The notes under the pieces are model-generated. The model saw only the letters and a list, made by a program, of their open reading frames with translations, made no database searches and was not told the DNA's origin. Shown here piece by piece: positions 6,837 through 13,042 of a stretch of DNA of 13,042 bases. The position numbers and the translations under genes are program-made. The DNA is from JBFMAE01 sp040756085. GTDB lineage: Bacteria > Desulfobacterota > BSN033 > UBA1163. Each line of letters starts with the position of its first letter. Positions within the stretch are counted from its first letter, which is position 1. The stretch lies in contig JBFMAE010000222.1 in NCBI GenBank assembly GCA_040756085.1, forward strand, positions 1-13,042, in the 5' to 3' direction.

Positions 6837-7493
6837 TTAGCCTTTAACTCGGTGCCCGTACTTTTCATCTAATAACTCAATGGCCTGTTCAATGCTAAAC
6901 CCTTCTGCCAGTTTTTCACGTATGAAATTCTTTTCCTCAAGGGCTCCTTTTGGCATATCGCATTCACATGTCGCCAGGGGAAGTTCGCCACATCCGCCAC
7001 AGGCGCATTTGAAATTTTTGGCCACGGCAATCACCTGCGCCTCATCCGCTTTGATGGGAGATCTTTGGGCAGGAACTGCTGGCGAACTTAATCTGGAAGG
7101 AACCTCCCCTTTCAAGAAGGTTGTCCCTATCTTGACAAGAATACCGAGGAGGAAGACCGCTCCGATCACCAGAGCGATTGTCTTGTAGGAAGGACCAGCC
7201 GACTGTCGCCTTAGATTCTCCCTGGCTGGACTATCCATTTCTTCGCCACAAGCGACACAGAAAGAAGCATCCAGTTCGTTGAAGTGACCACATTTTCTGC
7301 ACTTCCTTTGGTTTCCTTTTACCGATTTTTGAACCTTCGATAGCCTTTCTCCACACTGGGTGCAGAATAGGGAGTCCTCAGGATTCTCGGAGCCGCAGAG
7401 ACTGCATGGAATATGAGCTCCTAAGGGCTCTCCACATTTTCTACAGAATTTTGACTGCTTCGGGTTTTCCAGCCCACATTGATTACATTTCAT
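6837..7493 (-). CDS. Triple zinc-ribbon membrane protein with C-terminal CcmH-like domain
   Basis: A 218-residue protein. Three CxxC...CxxC zinc ribbons fill the N-terminus (C3/C6/C17/C20, C30/C33/C44/C47, C65/C68/C79/C82), followed by a membrane helix at about 104-122 and a periplasmic domain at about 156-216. That domain opens with FKCACGGCGELPL and ATCECD (C163, C165, C168, C176, C178) and continues with IREKLAEGFSIEQAIELLDEKYG, the helical pattern seen in CcmH/NrfF-type proteins, which reduce apocytochrome c or its thiol carriers in System I. It lies directly after ccsA (13-base gap). AAGGAGA before the ATG supports the start. A CcmH-like domain beside System II genes suggests it supplies thiol reduction for cytochrome c maturation; this is inference. 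The extra cysteines could instead bind a metal. Confidence 0.83.
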   Translation of the reverse strand: MKCNQCGLENPKQSKFCRKCGEPLGAHIPCSLCGSENPEDSLFCTQCGERLSKVQKSVKGNQRKCRKCGHFNELDASFCVACGEEMDSPARENLRRQSAGPSYKTIALVIGAVFLLGILVKIGTTFLKGEVPSRLSSPAVPAQRSPIKADEAQVIAVAKNFKCACGGCGELPLATCECDMPKGALEEKNFIREKLAEGFSIEQAIELLDEKYGHRVKG

Positions 7494-7506
7494 TCAGTTC
7501 TCCTTT

Positions 7507-8328
7507 CTACGATGCGTAACTGTGAAGACCAGAAATTAAGTAGTTAACCCCCCAATAGGTGAAGAGGACTGCCAGAAATCCCACAATGGAGAAATAGACC
7601 ATCTTCTGACCCATCCACCTTCCGCTATATCTTCCATGGAGGAGCATAGCATAGACAATCCATGTGATGAGAGACCAGGTCTCCTTAGGATCCCAACTCC
7701 AATAGGTTCCCCAAGCGTAATTGGCCCAGATCGCGCCGGTAATAATTCCTATCGTGAATAATAGGAACCCCACGATGAGGGCCTTATAATTGATATCTTC
7801 GAGAGTCCTGTGATCCGGGAGCAAGCTATTCCGGGCCCAATTCATCTTTTTCAGAAGATAAAGAACACTCACTCCAAAAGAGATGGTAAAGGCCGCATAT
7901 CCGAGAAAAGAGGTGACCACATGGTAAAAGAGCCAGTCACTCCGGAGGGCGGGCATCAGAGGTCTTATCTCTGGAGAGAGGGAGAGGATGGCGATGCCCA
8001 TGGTCAAGAAACCAAGGGGGATGATGGGGGCCCCCAGACTTCTTGCGCCCCAGAAGCGTTCAAAAAGGAGATAAAGCCCCACAATGGCCCAGGCAAAGAA
8101 TACCATCGATTCATACATATTTGACAAAGGGACATAACCGATTCCTAATCGATGGGATTCGAAATACCGGATCACTATTCCTATAGTATTGAGCCCAAAT
8201 CCGGAAAAGGCCACCCATGTGCCAATCTTTCCAAGACTCTCCCTTCTTATCCCAATATAGAGGAAATAGAAGATGGAGGAGAGGAGATATAGGAACATGG
8301 TGAACTGAAAGAAGATGTCGTTAATCAT
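7507..8328 (-). CDS. ccsA: Cytochrome c biogenesis protein CcsA/ResC (System II haem handling)
   Basis: A 273-residue polytopic protein, about eight helices, that with ResB exports haem and attaches it to apocytochrome c at the outer face of the inner membrane. The family signature is the Trp-rich WWD-type loop (about 201-216: WANYAWGTYW then SWDPKE). Likely haem-ligand histidines are H136 (FYHVVTSF) and H231 (LLHGRYSG), with the conserved ending GVNYLISGLHSYA (H269). The start at 8328 is preceded by AAGGAGA (8334-8340) and its ATG overlaps the resB stop (ATGATTAA), implying translational coupling. A 48-residue extension to 8472 lies inside resB and is not membrane-like, so it is rejected. 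Length fits stand-alone CcsA rather than a ResB-CcsA fusion. Confidence 0.94.
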   Translation of the reverse strand: MINDIFFQFTMFLYLLSSIFYFLYIGIRRESLGKIGTWVAFSGFGLNTIGIVIRYFESHRLGIGYVPLSNMYESMVFFAWAIVGLYLLFERFWGARSLGAPIIPLGFLTMGIAILSLSPEIRPLMPALRSDWLFYHVVTSFLGYAAFTISFGVSVLYLLKKMNWARNSLLPDHRTLEDINYKALIVGFLLFTIGIITGAIWANYAWGTYWSWDPKETWSLITWIVYAMLLHGRYSGRWMGQKMVYFSIVGFLAVLFTYWGVNYLISGLHSYAS

Positions 8329-9454
8329 TATTTTCTCCTTTCTTAGAGGATCTTCGGCGCAAGACGAAAGAGAGGAAGAGTCCCAGTACCAGGATTCCAA
8401 ATCCTGTCCATACCACCCAGACCCCAGGATCCTTAACCACCATGAGGCCGGTATAAGGTTTTCCTCCTCCAAGATAGTTAATAAACTTCACTCTATAGGT
8501 ATCGTCCTTCGAACCGTGGAAATCCGGATACTTTAAGAAAGACCATCCCCGGAACGATAACTTGCCATTCTGGTAAATATTTAGCTGGACCGCCGGATTG
8601 TTCAATTGGTCTGACTTGGAGAAGATATGGTTTCCCTGATCTAAGCTGAAATCAGGGATGAACGTAACAAATTGGACTTTGTGATCTGTCCCGGGAATTT
8701 GCTTCGTCTCCCCTTCACCAATCTGTATACGATATCCAGAAGGACCGTTTCCTTTCGGAATAATCTCCAGCTCCGCTTTTCCCTCTCCAGGGCGGGGAGG
8801 CGTGACTCCATAACTTGCCTGATAAAAGGAGATACCCCTGTACTGAAGGGGGTCATTGACGCGGATTGTCTTCTTTAGGATTTCTTGGCCATTTTCGAGA
8901 ATGGTCAACTGGCTGAGATACTCCTTCGGGGTTTGAGATCCGGGGTAGTAAGTCACATCGAACTTGTCACAACGGACGGTGAATCCGAGATGGAGAGGTT
9001 GGTCCGATGACTTCAGCACGATAGCGTCGATAGACTCTCCTTGTGGAATATTGATATGCCCCTTGAACCCCCAGATATTTCCGATCAGAGAGCCTCCAAG
9101 GATGACGATCAGGCTGAGATGGGTGAGGTGAGGACCGAGCTTACCGATCCATTCCCTTCGAGTTAATCTATTATGGGTTCGGATCTTAGGAAACCGGTTG
9201 AGAGTACAGGTGATGAGGTTGACCATGAGAAGGAAGAGGAGGAGCTCGAACCACCAGGAACTGAAGATGTTAAAGAACCCAAAAAGATCAAAGAGGTGAT
9301 AAAGGGTGAGACCGTATTGGGCGATGTAGAAATCCACCTCCTTTTGCTGAGGGAGCAGGGTTCCGATAATCGAGACAGATACGATCGTGAACAACAATAG
9401 TATTGTCGTTTTGAGGGAGACAAAGACTCCGTGAATCTTTTTGAGTTCTTGCAT
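8321..9454 (-). CDS. resB: Cytochrome c biogenesis protein ResB/Ccs1
   Basis: A 377-residue partner of CcsA in System II cytochrome c assembly. Helices lie at about 14-34, 66-86 and 107-127, then a large periplasmic domain, then a final helix at about 345-365. Recognisable family segments are FVSLKTTILLL near the N-terminus, GPHLTHLSLI (107-116), the periplasmic VNDPLQYRGISFYQASYG (199-216) and the last-helix DPGVWVVWTGFGILVLGLF (342-360). It is shorter than Bacillus ResB (about 540) but within the range of proteobacterial forms. GGAGGAG just before the ATG supports the start. It is the first large gene of the operon; the small Cys-rich gene lies 57 bases upstream on the same strand. CcdA and a ResA-type thioredoxin, the usual partners, are not in the window. 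Confidence 0.94.
   Translation of the reverse strand: MQELKKIHGVFVSLKTTILLLFTIVSVSIIGTLLPQQKEVDFYIAQYGLTLYHLFDLFGFFNIFSSWWFELLLFLLMVNLITCTLNRFPKIRTHNRLTRREWIGKLGPHLTHLSLIVILGGSLIGNIWGFKGHINIPQGESIDAIVLKSSDQPLHLGFTVRCDKFDVTYYPGSQTPKEYLSQLTILENGQEILKKTIRVNDPLQYRGISFYQASYGVTPPRPGEGKAELEIIPKGNGPSGYRIQIGEGETKQIPGTDHKVQFVTFIPDFSLDQGNHIFSKSDQLNNPAVQLNIYQNGKLSFRGWSFLKYPDFHGSKDDTYRVKFINYLGGGKPYTGLMVVKDPGVWVVWTGFGILVLGLFLSFVLRRRSSKKGENND
8334..8340 (-). promoter_or_regulatory. Ribosome binding site for ccsA inside the resB end
   Basis: AAGGAGA on the - strand lies within the last codons of resB, five bases before the ATG at 8328. It confirms the short ccsA start and the 8-nt overlap of the two genes. 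Confidence 0.8.
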
Positions 9455-9511
9455 AACTCCTCCGGAGAAGTAAAGTAGTTAGCTATGCTTTTGAAAGATG
9501 TCCGATCATAC

Positions 9512-9826
9512 TTACGGGGAAGTGGGTGGGTGGAATATTAATTTTACAAAACCTTGATCGGAGAGTGTGTTGAATATAATCGAAATAGAAGAGGAATTAA
9601 GTGTTGGCAGATAGACTCCAACTTCTTGGCGAAGACATAGACTGATAGAACTTGAAGAGGAGCAGAGTGGACATTTCGGTATATAGGGATTGCAGTGATC
9701 CATATCACAGGCTAATTGAAAAGAGGGGGGAGAATTGCTGATCGGTAAAGAAAAGCTAGAAATCCTTGTATAAATAGGTAAAATCAAAAGAATTGAAATG
9801 ATAATAATCAAGGCTTTTTTAAACAT
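9512..9826 (-). CDS. Small exported or membrane-anchored Cys-rich protein, unknown function
   Basis: A 104-residue frame with a convincing N-terminal signal or anchor: MFKK, then about 15 hydrophobic residues (6-19), then Ser/Pro-rich sequence. The mature part has cysteines in the order C-x4-C-x7-C-x2-C (segment CDMDHCNPYIPKCPLC, about 40-55), a further Cys in SLCLRQE, and a tail ending FVKLIFHPPTSP. A Cys set with Asp/His could bind a metal or haem. I do not recognise a named family. No Shine-Dalgarno is visible before the ATG; a possible -35 TTGACA upstream would place a transcript start close to the ATG. It may be the first gene of the resB operon. Reality of the gene is likely but not certain. 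Confidence 0.6.
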   Translation of the reverse strand: MFKKALIIIISILLILPIYTRISSFSLPISNSPPSFQLACDMDHCNPYIPKCPLCSSSSSISLCLRQEVGVYLPTLNSSSISIIFNTLSDQGFVKLIFHPPTSP

Positions 9827-9833
9827 TAAAATT

Positions 9834-9863
9834 TAAATAACATATTTGTATTAAAATTGTCAA
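9834..9863 (-). promoter_or_regulatory. Possible sigma-70-type promoter for the small Cys-rich gene/resB operon
   Basis: On the - strand TTGACA (9863-9858) matches the -35 consensus exactly. The best -10 candidates 17-18 bases on are weak (TTATTT or TATTTA, 9840-9834). The transcript would begin within a few bases of the ATG at 9826, giving a leaderless or nearly leaderless message, consistent with the lack of a ribosome binding site. Surroundings are very AT-rich, so chance matches are easy. Confidence 0.35.
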
Positions 9864-9905
9864 TTAAAAAAGTAAAGAATATTTAAAAATATTTTACTAA
9901 TTTAG

Positions 9906-9933
9906 TTTACAATAAAAATTGGGTTTTTATAAA
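9906..9933 (+). promoter_or_regulatory. Possible sigma-70-type promoter for the radical SAM gene
   Basis: TTTACA (9906-9911), a 16-base spacer, then TATAAA (9928-9933), about 80 bases before the ATG at 10017. The two hexamers match consensus at five positions each. It lies in the AT-rich divergent region between the operon and this gene, so both directions may share control elements. Confidence 0.45.
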
Positions 9934-10016
9934 GTTTAGATCAGAGAATGAGATTTGCAAGTCCCTGGTTTTAATCTTAAAATATTTTTTAAACCTACAT
10001 CTCACCAAAGATAGCA

Positions 10017-11030
10017 ATGAAAGACCAATTTCATATCCAATGGCACATCACCAATCTTTGCAACCTCCGCTGTAAGCACTGCTACCAAGAAGATTTTTCA
10101 AAGAGCAGCGATCTGGATTGGCCGGGGATTAAGAGGGTATCCGATCATCTCTTCACAACATTGAAGCAATGGGAGAAGACTGCCTGCATCCATCTCACTG
10201 GAGGTGAGCCGCTACTGAAAGCCGAACTCTTCCCCTTTCTTCATCATTTAGACCAACAATCGTTTGTTGAAGAGTTAGGAATCATCTCCAATGGTATTCT
10301 CTTGGACCGAGAGTGGGTCGATAGATTTTCCCTCTTTTCGAAATTGAAGAAGATCAAGGTCTCCCTGGATGGGGCAGAGGCTGAGACAAATGATAGGATT
10401 CGACAGAAGGAGGTTTTTGAGAAGGTGGTGAAAAGCCTCTCATGGCTAACCAGGGAAAAAAGATTTGAGATCATCCTCATGTTCACCGTAATGAAGAGGA
10501 ATGTCAAGGACCTCCTGTCCCTGTTCGGACTTTGCAAGGACTTGGGTATCCATGGGTTGATCATCGAGCGATTCATCCCATTGGGAAGAGGCAAAGTGAT
10601 CATGAATGAGGTTCTGAGTAAGGATGAATGGAAAGAAATGGTAGAAATGCTCCTGGATTTTTTCTCAGCCGATGGAGAGAGCCAGAGTTTTGTTTCCTAC
10701 CAAGCGTTTCAAATCAAATTCAGCGGAGGAGAGTCTGAGCTCTTAGGGGCTCCCTGCGTCATAGGAGTGGATGGCCTTTGCATCATGCCGGAAGGGAGTG
10801 TTTATCCTTGCCGAAGGTTTCCCATTCCAATAGGGAATCTTTTACATGATTCCTTGAAGACAATATGGGAGAACTCAGAGATATTAGAGATGTTGAGAAA
10901 AAAAGAAAACCTCAAAGGCAAATGTGGAAGTTGTGAAGTTAAAGAATGTCGGGGGTGTCGGAGTTTGGCCCTTGCCTTTACCGGCGACTACCTTGAAGAA
11001 GACCCGAATTGTTGGTACTATGACGTATAA
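10017..11030 (+). CDS. Radical SAM/SPASM domain protein
   Basis: A 337-residue enzyme of the radical SAM superfamily. The SAM cluster motif is C15-x3-C19-x2-C22 (NLCNLRCKHCYQ), with TGGEP (61-65) and further core strands (VSLDG at 115-119). The C-terminus has a SPASM-type Cys set for auxiliary clusters: C247, C255, C265, then C303, C306, C311, C314 and C332. The ending CRGCRSLALAFTGDYLEEDPNCW resembles that of haem-modifying AhbC/AhbD/NirJ proteins as well as peptide-modifying SPASM enzymes, so the substrate cannot be fixed from sequence. It is divergent from the cytochrome c biogenesis operon, across 190 AT-rich bases. The ATG at 10017 has only a weak upstream purine run, but the protein start fits the family (radical SAM motif at residue 15). 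Confidence 0.9.
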   Translation: MKDQFHIQWHITNLCNLRCKHCYQEDFSKSSDLDWPGIKRVSDHLFTTLKQWEKTACIHLTGGEPLLKAELFPFLHHLDQQSFVEELGIISNGILLDREWVDRFSLFSKLKKIKVSLDGAEAETNDRIRQKEVFEKVVKSLSWLTREKRFEIILMFTVMKRNVKDLLSLFGLCKDLGIHGLIIERFIPLGRGKVIMNEVLSKDEWKEMVEMLLDFFSADGESQSFVSYQAFQIKFSGGESELLGAPCVIGVDGLCIMPEGSVYPCRRFPIPIGNLLHDSLKTIWENSEILEMLRKKENLKGKCGSCEVKECRGCRSLALAFTGDYLEEDPNCWYYDV

Positions 11031-11043
11031 TATGGACATATCG

Positions 11044-11087
11044 TATACTACAATCGGAAGTCTTATTTCCTACTGTGTAGTAGTATA
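11044..11087. repeat. Nested inverted repeat after the radical SAM gene
   Basis: TATACTAC (11044-11051) and GTAGTATA (11080-11087) are perfect 8-base inverted arms. Inside, GGAA (11056-11059) and TTCC (11067-11070) can form a second small stem. It begins 14 bases past the stop codon. It lacks the GC-rich stem and T-run of a standard terminator, though it may still act at the transcript end. Confidence 0.5.
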
Positions 11088-11146
11088 TTTTCGCTACTAT
11101 AAAACCCCAACCATACCTAAGTGCCTAAATTTCATCCGCCTACGCA

Positions 11147-11175
11147 GGAGGCCACGGCCTTGCCCGTGAGGCTCC
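11147..11175 (+). terminator. GC-rich hairpin, possible transcription terminator
   Basis: GGAG/CTCC outer arms (11147-11150, 11172-11175) and CACGG/CCGTG inner arms (11153-11157, 11164-11168) form nine pairs with a small internal bulge and a six-base loop, followed by ATTTTA. The T-run is short and the distance from the stop codon is over 110 bases, so a structural repeat is an alternative. Confidence 0.4.
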
Positions 11176-11364
11176 ATTTTACCCCTCCAATGTCTGTTTG
11201 ATTTTGTAGGATCAACGAGGAAGATGCCTCTTTGTAATCTGTCCTTTCGATTAATCCCCTTTAGAATGGTTAATTTTTATCCATATTCTGAAATTTCGGT
11301 TAATTAATTTTTTCAATGGTAAGAAAAGATCTTGAAATCTGAAGATAAAATTTTATTCGTCTTG

Positions 11365-11380
11365 TGGCACATAAAATGCA
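11365..11380 (+). promoter_or_regulatory. Possible sigma-54 (-24/-12) promoter for the double zinc-ribbon gene
   Basis: TGGCAC (11365-11370), five bases, then ATGCA (11376-11380). The invariant GG (11366-11367) and GC (11378-11379) are exactly ten bases apart, as sigma-54 requires; the -12 box differs from TTGCA at one base. A transcript would start near 11391, leaving about 39 bases to the ATG with AGGAG in between. No enhancer-binding activator gene is in the window. Confidence 0.5.
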
Positions 11381-11429
11381 TAAAAATTCTATGTAATATT
11401 TAAGAAAATGATAAATCCAGGAGTCGAAA

Positions 11430-12638
11430 ATGGTCATTTGCCCACAATGTAGTATTGAACATGAGATAGGAGAAGAATTTTGTAGAAAATGTGGAAGTTT
11501 CCTTTTGACTGATGAAGAACCCGCTCCCGAAGGAGAAAAAACAAAAGTGCAACTCATTTGTCCAAAGTGCCAAACGCTTCATAAAAAAGGGAACTATTGC
11601 AAGAAATGTGGTTCTCTATTGGTTCAGGCAACGCCATTTCGAGAAACTGACGTTCAATCCTTGGAAAAAAAATCAATTCAAAAACGGTCAAAAGAATGGC
11701 TGAAGCTATTCAGAGAAAAGAAAGAATTGGAAATCTCTTTAAGTAAGTTGGAGACACAGCGGGATAGAGTCTCCAGTGATGTTTTCAATCCTCTATTTGT
11801 TCGTTATCAAGATCGCTTGGAGTCACTATCATCCCTGCATCAAGAAATTGAAACGGAGCTTGATTCTGTTAGAAAAAGAGCCTCGAAAGAAATCGATTTT
11901 TTAGAAAAAGAGTTGAAGCCCATTCAAAAAAGGCTTGAGGAATTTCAATTTCTCTATAAACAAGGTGCGGTAACAAAAGCCGATTTTCTTAGAGAGAAGA
12001 ATGAAATGATAAAGGATATAAAATCAAGAGAGAGAAGTCTAAAAAAATATCGGCAAATCGTCTCTCTCTTGCCCAGTAAGATGGGAGGGAGTATCATTTC
12101 CTCCGGATTAACAGGATATCTCTTCCGGCCCTTAACCTTGCTTACAGCGAGTGCAATCATTATTCTGATGGGTGCAGGGGTGTATTTTCTTCGACAATGG
12201 CACTCACAGTCCAGCAGGCCAATTGCAAAAGAAATCGTTGCCTCCCCTTCCACTCCATCTCCTCCACAAAGCCCAGGCACTGTTATTGAAGGCCAAGAAG
12301 TCGAAAAGATAAAGTCCCTCTTTGAAAATATTAGACAGGCAAACCTTCAGAAGAACATTGACCTTTTCATGTCCTGTTTCTCTCGTGATTTTAATGGCAG
12401 GGAAGGGAAGCGGCTGGATACAATCGAAACATGGAAACATTTCAATTACCTTGATCTCTCATATGATTTGAAGAAGCAGACGATATCCGGTAATACCGCC
12501 AATGTCAGGTTAGAGTGGCTGGTCAGAGTTTCCCAAAAAGTTGGTGGGCAACAGCAGGACAGCAGAATCGTTCTGGACGCAACATTAAAGAGAGAAGACG
12601 GTCGTTGGAAGATAAAAGAGATCAAACCTATAAGTTAA
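11430..12638 (+). CDS. Double zinc-ribbon, coiled-coil, single-TM protein with NTF2-like C-terminal domain
   Basis: A 402-residue protein of unknown function in four parts: two zinc ribbons (C4/C7/C18/C21 and C44/C47/C57/C60), a charged coiled coil (about 84-210) including a SHOCT-like stretch (FLYKQGAVTKADFLREK, 174-190), a membrane helix at about 233-255, and, after a Pro/Ser-rich linker, a C-terminal domain (about 290-402) that reads like an NTF2/SnoaL-type fold (SLFENIRQANLQKNIDLFMSCF, ending REDGRWKIKEIKPI). The ribbons and coil should be cytoplasmic and the NTF2-like domain periplasmic. AGGAG seven bases before the ATG supports the start. The same ribbon-helix-periplasmic-domain design occurs in three operon proteins to the left, suggesting a lineage habit. 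NTF2-like and SHOCT-like assignments are pattern judgements. Confidence 0.82.
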   Translation: MVICPQCSIEHEIGEEFCRKCGSFLLTDEEPAPEGEKTKVQLICPKCQTLHKKGNYCKKCGSLLVQATPFRETDVQSLEKKSIQKRSKEWLKLFREKKELEISLSKLETQRDRVSSDVFNPLFVRYQDRLESLSSLHQEIETELDSVRKRASKEIDFLEKELKPIQKRLEEFQFLYKQGAVTKADFLREKNEMIKDIKSRERSLKKYRQIVSLLPSKMGGSIISSGLTGYLFRPLTLLTASAIIILMGAGVYFLRQWHSQSSRPIAKEIVASPSTPSPPQSPGTVIEGQEVEKIKSLFENIRQANLQKNIDLFMSCFSRDFNGREGKRLDTIETWKHFNYLDLSYDLKKQTISGNTANVRLEWLVRVSQKVGGQQQDSRIVLDATLKREDGRWKIKEIKPIS

Positions 12639-12758
12639 CCCTGTTGTTGCATTAAATTCACCGCTCAGAATTATGAACCCTTTGCCCATTGAGGAATGAA
12701 CCTTCGATAAATAGTATTTGCGGGATCACTCCAATGGTGACCTTTAGAAAATATCATC

Positions 12759-12778
12759 AAAGGGGAAATCGCCTTTTT
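12759..12778 (+). terminator. Weak hairpin with T-run, possible terminator
   Basis: AAAGG (12759-12763) and CCTTT (12772-12776) can pair, with a possible extra G-C pair inside, and the run of T continues to 12778. It is about 120 bases after the preceding stop and 80 before the next start. The stem is short, so this is only a candidate. Confidence 0.28.
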
Positions 12779-12857
12779 ATCGTAGCATCCAGTTAATTGA
12801 ACAAGAAATTTATGTAACAATAGGGTTAAGCTTCCAAAATGTTATAGGAGGGCAAAT

Positions 12858-13042
12858 ATGTTTTGCACAAATTGTGGTGCTTCCAATGAAAACGATGCAA
12901 CATTCTGTATCAATTGTGGTGGATCGCTTAGCGAGATCCAAAGAGAGGAAAAGTTATCATGCGTGAGAGTGTTAAATAATAAGTTTTCACTTGAGAAAAT
13001 TGATTTTCTTAAGGCTCTCTTTGATTTTTCATTCAATCAATT
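12858..13042 (+). CDS. Zinc-ribbon protein, N-terminal part (3' truncated by window edge)
   Basis: The frame opens with ATG at 12858 after a good ribosome binding site (AGGAGGG, about six bases upstream) and stays open to the window end, giving 61 complete codons. It begins with a zinc ribbon (C3, C6, C17, C20 in MFCTNCG...TFCINCG), then a less conserved segment with C35 and an amphipathic/aromatic region (KIDFLKALFDFSF). The rest, probably including membrane helices or another domain, is outside. It follows the other zinc-ribbon gene on the same strand by 219 bases, in which no further gene is visible. The opposite-strand frame over this stretch is a shadow. Confidence 0.75.
   Translation, partial: MFCTNCGASNENDATFCINCGGSLSEIQREEKLSCVRVLNNKFSLEKIDFLKALFDFSFNQ

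Larger units (their letters stand above)
11031..11429. other. Non-coding stretch of about 400 bases
   Basis: No credible reading frame. It contains a cruciform-like inverted repeat just after the radical SAM stop, a GC-rich hairpin at 11147-11175, an AT-rich stretch from about 11260, and a possible sigma-54 promoter at 11365-11380 ahead of the next gene. Confidence 0.7.

Noticed and set aside
8329..8472. 48-residue N-terminal extension of CcsA
   Set aside because: It is hydrophilic, overlaps the resB end out of frame, and the start at 8328 has AAGGAGA.
11044..11087. Integron attC-like site or mobile element end
   Set aside because: No attC core sites, integrase or transposase are nearby; only a simple inverted repeat is visible.
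11300..11582. - strand frames of 60-85 residues over the start of the double zinc-ribbon gene
   Set aside because: They are antisense to well-supported zinc-ribbon codons and have no features of their own.
12842..13036. - strand frame of 64 residues at the window end
   Set aside because: The + strand has a ribosome binding site and a CxxC-CxxC zinc ribbon over the same bases, which explains the region better.

Overview
The window looks like chromosomal DNA of an uncultured anaerobic Gram-negative bacterium, most likely of the Deltaproteobacteria/Desulfobacterota type. The reasons are a System II (ResB/CcsA) cytochrome c biogenesis pair, a periplasmic HtrA protease, many membrane proteins with N-terminal zinc ribbons, strong AGGAGG-type ribosome binding sites and a possible sigma-54 promoter. 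No rRNA, tRNA, transposase, integrase, phage gene or CRISPR array was seen. The taxonomic placement is inference.

Left part, + strand (2-2987): the C-terminal end of a copper-type P1B ATPase, a cysteine synthase (cysK), an HtrA/Deg-type serine protease, and a small Trp/Met/Gly-rich membrane protein with a SHOCT tail. The last two are tightly coupled.

Middle part, - strand (9826 down to 3041): a run of seven same-strand genes, possibly preceded by a small Cys-rich protein gene. In transcription order they are: small exported or anchored Cys-rich protein (9826-9512), ResB (9454-8321), CcsA (8328-7507, overlapping resB by 8 nt), a triple zinc-ribbon membrane protein with a CcmH-like Cys domain (7493-6837), a zinc-ribbon membrane protein with a SurA-N-like domain and a CC/CGGG motif (6817-5885), a zinc-ribbon membrane protein with a DUF2318/FtrD-like domain (5848-5192), a MacB/FtsX-type ABC permease with a CxxC in its extracytoplasmic domain (5042-3882) and its LolD-type ATPase (3706-3041). 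Two related imperfect-palindromic repeat elements lie on either side of the permease gene. The layout suggests a membrane and periplasmic thiol, haem or metal handling module in which cytochrome c assembly is genetically tied to an ABC transporter resembling the Campylobacter Cj1660-Cj1663 part of the P19/FTR1 iron locus, but with no FTR1 or P19 gene visible here. This is the most interesting content of the window.

Right part, + strand (10017-end): a radical SAM/SPASM protein read divergently from the operon across an AT-rich control region, a roughly 400-base non-coding stretch with two hairpins and a possible sigma-54 promoter, a 402-residue double zinc-ribbon/coiled-coil/one-TM protein with an NTF2-like C-terminal domain, and the beginning of another zinc-ribbon protein cut by the window end. 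Eight zinc ribbons in five proteins within 13 kb is unusual.
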